A DNA stretch of 64,000 nucleotides. Source: Mastigias papua (lineage: Eukaryota; Cnidaria; Scyphozoa; Rhizostomeae; Mastigiidae). Shown in pieces: positions 57,259 to 64,000 of the stretch (the stretch's first letter is position 1; every line of letters begins with the position of its first letter). The DNA lies in NCBI GenBank assembly GCA_964019165.1, contig OZ025280.1:11092428-11156427 (forward strand), read 5' to 3'. The translations under genes were made by a program, and so were the position numbers. A model generated the notes under the pieces. It saw nothing but the letters and a program-made list of their open reading frames with translations. It did no database searches and was not told the origin of the DNA.

Positions 57259-57736
57259 TGTTACGAAAAGGAGGCTCATCGCCAGTTTGCACAGATTGAG
57301 GAATGACGTTATAACTATTTCAAAATTAAATCGCAACTGCTGGTGCAATAATTGCATCAGAAACCCGTAGGAAGAACCAGATTGGACAATTTACTGTTAA
57401 TTCTTATTTTTACTTCATTTCGTAATCTATTAGCTGTGAGTTATAAAAGGCGTAGTTTTAGAGGTAGATAAGAGTCTTTTTGGTTAGAGAGAAGTAGACG
57501 TTCTGCCAAGCTGGTATTATTTTTTAGAAAACTCTGATAGTATAGCGTAGGGCACATCAAGATTGACCCGTTGAATTCAAGAGAAGGTCCTTGCCGATAG
57601 ATTCCTGTATCAAGCCTTCAGGTCGTAAGTTTTATTCTTATTCGTAAATAGAACGTTGAAATATCGTACAGACTTTTAAGAAATTGTTGCCCTAAGAACT
57701 CACAGTTGAGCCCCTTCATAAAAGATAGGCTTAACA
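57259..57736 (+). repeat. Gypsy 3' LTR
   Basis: 478 bp, TGTTACG...TTAACA, with intact 5-bp inverted ends TGTTA/TAACA. Matches the 5' LTR throughout as far as I can compare, apart from the base noted there. Confidence 0.96.
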
Positions 57737-60700
57737 ATACAGTATTTGGTCACTATTACATTTCTCCAACGCCGTTATCATCAATGTTATTATTTGACAC
57801 ATCAATGATTATATTCATGGGTCATGGAACCTTTATTCTCGAATTAGACCCACCCCTCGATTAAGCATACCTCGAATAATCCCCCATTCTAGATCTTCAA
57901 ATTGTTGATAAGCCCCCCTCGATTAAGCCCCTACCCCAGATGATGATGATGACTTTGATACAGACTAATGCTTAGATGTAGACTGTTCTTGTAATAGTAT
58001 GGAGAAAAGGTGCTTTGAGAATGAGCTTTTGTACGACATTTGTCAAATAATTTTATAAGCACCCTCGAATAAGCCCCCCGTTAAGTATGCCCCCACCCAA
58101 AAAGCAATAAAAATATATAAGCCGCCAGGGGGCTAAATCGAGGATTTACGGTAATAAGAGCAATGGCTTAACGGGACCTACGAAATGTCCAACGTTGTAT
58201 GACAGGGCCTCCAACAACTGAGGGGGGATGTGCCAAAGGGGACATGGACTTCCTGCATTTCTGCTAATTATACCTTGCTGAATGGTAAAGTGTCCACCTT
58301 CGCATGCTAACTATCTGTTATCGATTTTTCTCACCGTCTCATATTTCATGGAATTTTGGGGGCCCTGTGTGACATAATTACATAGGAGTTGACGGCTTAC
58401 ACAATTGCCCCCCTTAGTATTCTCCGATATAACGACAGAATACAGACAGAAGATACTTGGAATTAATAGTGGCTATATGACGGAAAAGACGCATTGGTTG
58501 TAATGTATTCCAACTAGAATTATTATACGCCGTTCACCCATAACAAACATATGACTTATAGGCTTAATGAGACATGAGGTGCATTTGGAACTATAAAATG
58601 AATACCCAAGTATCAGATACTGAATACAAATGTCTAGATATACTTCACTCAACTCACCTCCTTAGAAAGATCAATTGTCTAGGGAATGAGGGTGAAGGTG
58701 GAGTAAGCTACTAGTTATATATCTCCATTCAGCATAATCATTCTACAGTATAAGAAGCATTCTTCCAATGGTTTATCGGGACCTAATAAAATGCAGTATG
58801 CTGGATGTACATCGAGATTATAGGACTTGAGGATAGAGTAATTATGGCTTAAGAGAACAAATTGTTTACTAGAAATTGATAGGTTATTTCTATGTGAATT
58901 GGTGATATAAACCAGTCTCTCGATGTACATAGTACCGTCAGTGATATGCCGATAGTAGCACATCAGGTAAGGACGCTTCTCCACAATGCCTGTAACAGTT
59001 GGGCAGAACTTGGCGATATAGCAGTGTTTTCGAAAAGTAAGTACAAATGATTTGTATCTCACATCATGTGGTATATGTGCTGTGGAAAATACATTTGGTG
59101 AAAAATACAGTATTTGGTCACTATTACATTTCTCCAACGCCGTTATCATCAATGTTATTATTTGACACATCAATGATTATATTCAGGGGTCATGGAACCT
59201 TTTTTCTCGAATTAGACCCCCCCTCGATTAAGCATACCTCGAATAATCCCCCATTCTAGATCTTCAAATTGTTGATAAGCCCCCTCGATTAAGCCCCTAC
59301 CCCAGATGATGATGATGACTTTGATAAAGACTAATGCTTAGATGTAGACTGTTCTTGTAATAGTATGGAGAAAAGGAGCTTTGATAATGAGCTGTTGTAC
59401 GACATTTGTCAAATAATTTTATAAGCACCCTCGAATAAGCCCCCCTTTAAGTATGCCCCCACCCAAAAAGCAATAAAAATATATAATCCGCCAGGGGGCT
59501 AACTCGAGGATTTACGGTAATAAGAGCAATTGCTTAACGGGACCTACGAAATGTCCAACGTTGTATGACAGGGCCTCCAACAACTGAGGGGGGATGTGCC
59601 AAAGGGACATGGACTTCCTGCATGTCTGCTAATTATACCTTGCTGATTGGTAAAGTGTCCACCTTCGCATGCTAACTATCTGTTATCGATTTTTCTCACC
59701 GTCTCATATTTCATGGAATTTTGGGGGCCCTGTGTGACATAATTACATAGGAGTTGACGGCTTACACAATTACCCCCCTTAGTATTCTCCGATATAAAGA
59801 CAGAATACAGACAGAAGATACTTGGAATTAATAGTGGCTATATGACGGAAAAGACGCATTGGTCGAATGCATTCCAACTAGAATTATTATACGCCGTTCA
59901 CGCATATCCCAATATGGCTTATAGGCTTAATGAGAAATGAGGTGCATTTGGAACTATAAAATGAACACCTAAGTATCAGATACTGAATACAAATGTCTAG
60001 ATATACTTCACTCAACTCACCTCCTTAGAAAGATCAATTGTCTAGAGAATGAGGGTGAAGGTGGAGTAAGCTACTAGTTATATATCTCCATTCAGCATAA
60101 TCATTCTACAGTATAAGAAGCATTATTCCAATGGTTTATCGGGACCTAATAAAATGCAGTATGCTGGATGTACATCGAGATTATAGGACTTGAGGATAGA
60201 GTAATTATGGCTTAAGAGAACAAATTGTTTACTAGAAATTGATAGGTTATTTCTATGTGAATTGGAGATATAAACCAGTCTCTCGATGTACATAGTACCG
60301 TCAGTGATATGCCGATAGTAGCACATCAGGTAAGGACGCTTCTCCACAATGCCTGTAACAGTTGGGCAGAACTTGGCGATATAGCAGTGTTTTCGAAAAG
60401 TAAGTACAAATGATTTGTATCTCACATTATATGGTATATGTGCTGTGGAAAATACATTTGGTGAAAAATACAGTATTTGGTCACTATTACATTTCTCCAA
60501 CGCCCTTATCACTAAAGGTTATTATTTGACACATCAATGATTATATTCATGGGTCATGCAACCTTTATTCTCGTATTAGCCCCCCTCGATTAGGCATACC
60601 TCTAATAATCCCCCAGTCTATAACTTCAAATTGTTGATAAGCCCACCCCCCCTCGAATAAGCACCTACCCCAGATGATGATGAAGACTTTGATAAAGACT

Positions 60701-63700
60701 AATGCTTAGATGTAGACTGTTCTTGTAATAGTATGGAGAAAAGGAGCTTTGATAATGAGCTGTTGTACGACATTTGTCAAATAATTTTATAAGCACCCTC
60801 GAATAAGCCCCCCTTTAAGTATGCCCCCACCCAAAAAGCAATAAAAATATATAATCCGCCAGGGGGCTAACTCGAGGATTTACGGTAATAAGAGCAATTG
60901 CTTAACGGGACCTACGAAATGTCCAACGTTGTATGACAGGGCCTCCAACAACTGAGGGGGGATGTGCCAAAGGGACATGGACTTCCTGCATGTCTGCTAA
61001 TTATACCTTGCTGAATGGTAAAGTGTCCACCTTCGCATGCTAACTATCTGTTATCGATTTGTCTCACCGTCTAATATGTCATGGAATTTTGGGGGCCCTG
61101 TGTGACATAATTACATAGGAGTTGACGGCTTACACAATTACCCCCCTTAGTATTCTCCGATATAAAGACAGAATACAGACAGAAGATACTTGGAATTAAT
61201 AGTGGCTATATGACGGAAAAGACGCATTGGTCGAATGTATTCCAAATAGAATTATTATACGCCGTTCACCCATATCCCCATATGACTTATAGGCTTAATG
61301 ATAAATGAGGTGCATTTGGAACTATAAAATGAATACCCAAGTATCAGATACTGAATACAAATGTCTAGATATACTTCACTCAACTCACCTCCTTAGAAAG
61401 ATCAATTGTCTAGAGAATGAGGGTGAAGGTGGAGTAAGCTACTAGTTATATATCTCCATTCAGCATAATCATTCTACAGTATAAGAAGCATTCTTCCAAT
61501 GGTTTATCGGGACCTAATAAAATGCAGTATGCTGGATGTACATCGAGATTATAGGACTTGAGGATAGAGTAATTATGGCTTAAGAGAACAAATTGTTTAC
61601 TAGAAATTGATAGGTTATTTCTATGTGAATTGGAGATATAAACCAGTCTCTCGATGTACATAGTACCGTCAGTGATATGCCGATAGTAGCACATCAGGTA
61701 AGGACGCTTCTCCACAATGCCTGTAACAGTTGGGCAGAACTTGGCGATATAGCAGTGTTTTCGAAAAGTAAGTACAAATGATGTGTATCTCACATCATGT
61801 GGTATATGTGCTGTGGAAAATACATTTGCTGAAAAATACAGTATTTGGTCACTATTACATTTCTCCAACGCCGTTATCATCAATGTTATTATTTGACACA
61901 TCAATGATTATATTCAGGGGTCATGGAACCTTTATTCTCGAATTAGACCCCCCCCTCGATTAAGCATACCTCGAATAATCCCCCTTTCTAGATCTTCAAA
62001 TTGTTGATAAGCCCCCTCGATTAAGCCCCTACCCCAGATGATGATGATGACTTTGATAAAGACTAATGCTTAGATGTAGACTGTTCTTGTAATAGTATGG
62101 AGAAAAGGTGCTTTGATAATGAGCTTTTGTACGACATTTGTCAAATAATATTATAAGCATCCTCGAATAAGCCCCCCGTTAAGTATGCCCCCACCAAAAA
62201 AGCAATAAAAATATATAAGCCGCCAGGGGGCTAACTCGAGGATTTACGGTAATAGGAGCAATGGCTTCACGGGACCTACGAAATGTCCAACGTTGTATGA
62301 CAGGGCCTCCAACAACTGAGGGGGATGTGCCAAAGGGGACATGGACTTCCTGCAATTCTGCTAATTATACCTTGCTGAATGGTAAAGTGTCCACCTTCGC
62401 ATGCTAACTATCTGTTATCGATTTTTCTCGCCCTCTCATATTTCATGGAATTTTGGGGGCCCTGTGTGACATAATAAAATAGGAGTTGACGGCTTACACA
62501 ATTGCCCCCCTTAGTATTCTCCGATATAACGACAGAATACAGACAGAAGATACTTGGAATTAATAGTGGCTATATGACGGAAAAGACGCATTGGTCGAAT
62601 GTATTCCAACTAGAATTATTATACGCCGTTCACCCATATCCCCATATGACTTATAGGCTTAATGAGAAATGAGGTGCATTTGGAACTATAAAATGAATAC
62701 CCAAGTATCAGATACTGAATACAAATGTCTAGATATACTTCACTCAACTCACCTCCTTAGAAAGATCAATTGTCTAGAGAATGAGGGTGAAGGTGGAGTA
62801 AGCTACTAGTTATATATCTCCATTCAGCATAATCATTCTACAGTATAAGAAGCATTCTTCCAATGGTTTATCGGGACCTAATAAAATGCAGTATGCTGGA
62901 TGTACATCGAGATTATAGGACTTGAGGATAGAGTAATTATGGCTTAAGAGAACAAATTGTTTACTAGAAATTGATAGGTTATTTCTATGTGAATTGGTGA
63001 TATAAACCAGTCTCTCGATGTACATAGTACCGTCAGTGATATGCCGATAGTAGCTCATCAGGTAAGGACGCTTCTCCACAATGCCTGTAACAGTTGGGCA
63101 GAACTTGGCGATACACCAGTGTTTTCGAAAAGTAAGTACAAATGATTTGTATCTCACATTATGTGGTATATGTGCTGTGGAAAATACATTTGGTGAAAAA
63201 TACAGTATTTGGTCACTATTACATTTCTCCAACGCCCTTATCACTAAAGGTTATTATTTGACACATCAATGATTATATTCAGGGGTCATGGAAACTTTAT
63301 AGTGTATGACCAGTACCGTAAAGTCTCGAATTAGCCCCCCCCTCGATTAAGCATACCTCAAATAATCCCCCTTTCTAGATCTTCAAATTGTTGATAAGCC
63401 CCTCTCGATTAAGCCCCTACCCCAGATGATGATGAAGACTTTGATAAAGACTAATGCTTAGATGTAGACTGTTCTTGTAATAGTATGGAGAAAAGGAGCT
63501 TTGATAATGAGCTGTTGTACGACATTTGTCATATAATGTTATAACCCCCCTTGAATAAGCCCCCCTTTAAGTATGCCCCCACCCAAAAAGCAATAAAAAT
63601 ATATAAGCCGCCAGGGGCTAACTCGACGATTTACGGTAATAAGAGCAATGGCTTAACGGGACCTACGAAATGTCCAACGTTGTATGACAGGGTCTCCAAC

Positions 63701-64000
63701 AACTGAGGGGGGATGTGCCAAAGGGGACATGGACTTCCTGCAATTCTGCTAATTATACCTTGCTGAATGGTAAAGTGTCCACCTTCGCATGCTAACTATC
63801 TGTTATCGATTTTTCTCGCCCTCTCATATTTCAAGGAATTTTGGGGGCCCTGTGTGACATAATTACATAGGAGTTGACGGCTTACACAATTGCCCCCCTT
63901 AGTACTCTCCGATATAACGACAGAATACAGACAGACGATACTTGGAGTTAATAGTGGCTATATGACGGAAAAGACGCATTGGTCGAATGTATTCCAACTA
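57737..64000. repeat. ~1.37-kb satellite, rest of unit 3 to unit 8
   Basis: Unit starts at 58456, 59821, 61189, 62553 and 63941: periods 1365, 1368, 1364 and 1388. The last complete unit is longer because it keeps the full left end of the TACCGTAAA element. The array runs off the window. Taking the Gypsy element plus its 4-bp duplication out gives unit 3 a length of 1366, in line with the others. Confidence 0.95.
63314..63638. mobile_element. TACCGTAAA-ended inverted-repeat element inside the satellite unit
   Basis: The left end TACCGTAAAGTCTCGAATTA and the right end, inverted, TACCGTAAATCGTCGAGTTA match. The interior is C-rich with TCGATTAAGC/TTGAATAAGC repeats and an AAAAAGCAATAAAAATATAT stretch. 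All other units have the same element with its left 14-15 bases replaced by TTTATTC, so the insertion predates amplification. Confidence 0.65.

Larger units (their letters stand above)
51250..57736 (+). mobile_element. Ty3/Gypsy LTR retrotransposon, full length 6487 bp
   Basis: Two 478-bp LTRs, primer-binding site, gag, pol in the -1 frame and a polypurine tract are all present. ATAC is duplicated at 51246-51249 and 57737-57740; neighbouring satellite units show the empty site (GAAAAATACAGTATTTGG). Pol order PR-RT-RNaseH-IN identifies Ty3/Gypsy (Metaviridae). There is no envelope-like frame and no chromodomain after the GPY/F region. The LTRs are identical by eye apart from the second-last base, so the insertion is recent. 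Gag has one nonsense codon, so this copy probably needs help from another. Confidence 0.97.

Overview
The window is animal nuclear DNA: AT-rich, with GT-AG introns of a few hundred to several thousand bases, many decayed DNA transposons, a Ty3/Gypsy retrotransposon and long tandem arrays. There are no bacterial gene layouts. The gene families and repeats fit a non-bilaterian or other marine invertebrate (sponge or cnidarian would be my guess), but the species cannot be fixed from the sequence.

The only host-type gene I can support lies on the + strand from 8433 to 27164; its 5' end was not found. It can be followed through 15 exons whose splice phases all close: the joined coding length is 3369 nt, an exact multiple of three ending in TAA. 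In order it encodes a KMT5A-like SET domain (three exons), a long acidic Ser-rich linker (seven short exons), two zinc-finger-like motifs, a tyrosine-recombinase (Crypton/DUF3504-type) domain with Arg...Arg...His...Tyr in place, an Asp/Glu/His tract and a small basic Trp-containing C-terminal domain. A 6.7-kb intron between the SET exons and the linker holds a 1565-bp tandem repeat (3.7 copies, 99% alike by eye). Each repeat has three diverged monomers, and each monomer carries a 66-nt open segment bounded by AG and GTAAGC/GTAAGA, in the same phase (0-0) as the flanking exons: 11 possible exon cassettes.

From 1 to 14 kb, upstream of the SET exons and inside the gene's early introns, are DNA transposon remains whose target duplications are still readable: three hAT-type elements with perfect 8-bp duplications (4213-5217, 7646-7813, 10687-10873) and a PIF/Harbinger element with TAA duplication (10296-11384). 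The third hAT element is nested inside the transposase fragment of the Harbinger element.

From 27 to 47 kb I find no gene. The stretch holds a pair of about 680-bp duplicated blocks rich in GTCCCCAC/GTGGGGAC, a 210-bp tandem repeat broken by a terminal-inverted-repeat element, microsatellites, and scattered decayed repeats.

From 47.2 kb to the end is a satellite of about 1367 bp per unit, each complete unit carrying the same minus-strand open frame. A young Ty3/Gypsy element (51250-57736) has inserted into one unit: two 478-bp LTRs differing at one base, a 4-bp duplication, gag with one nonsense codon, an intact 1335-codon pol, and a textbook -1 frameshift signal (TTTAAAC, 6-nt spacer, 8-bp GC stem) between gag and pol.
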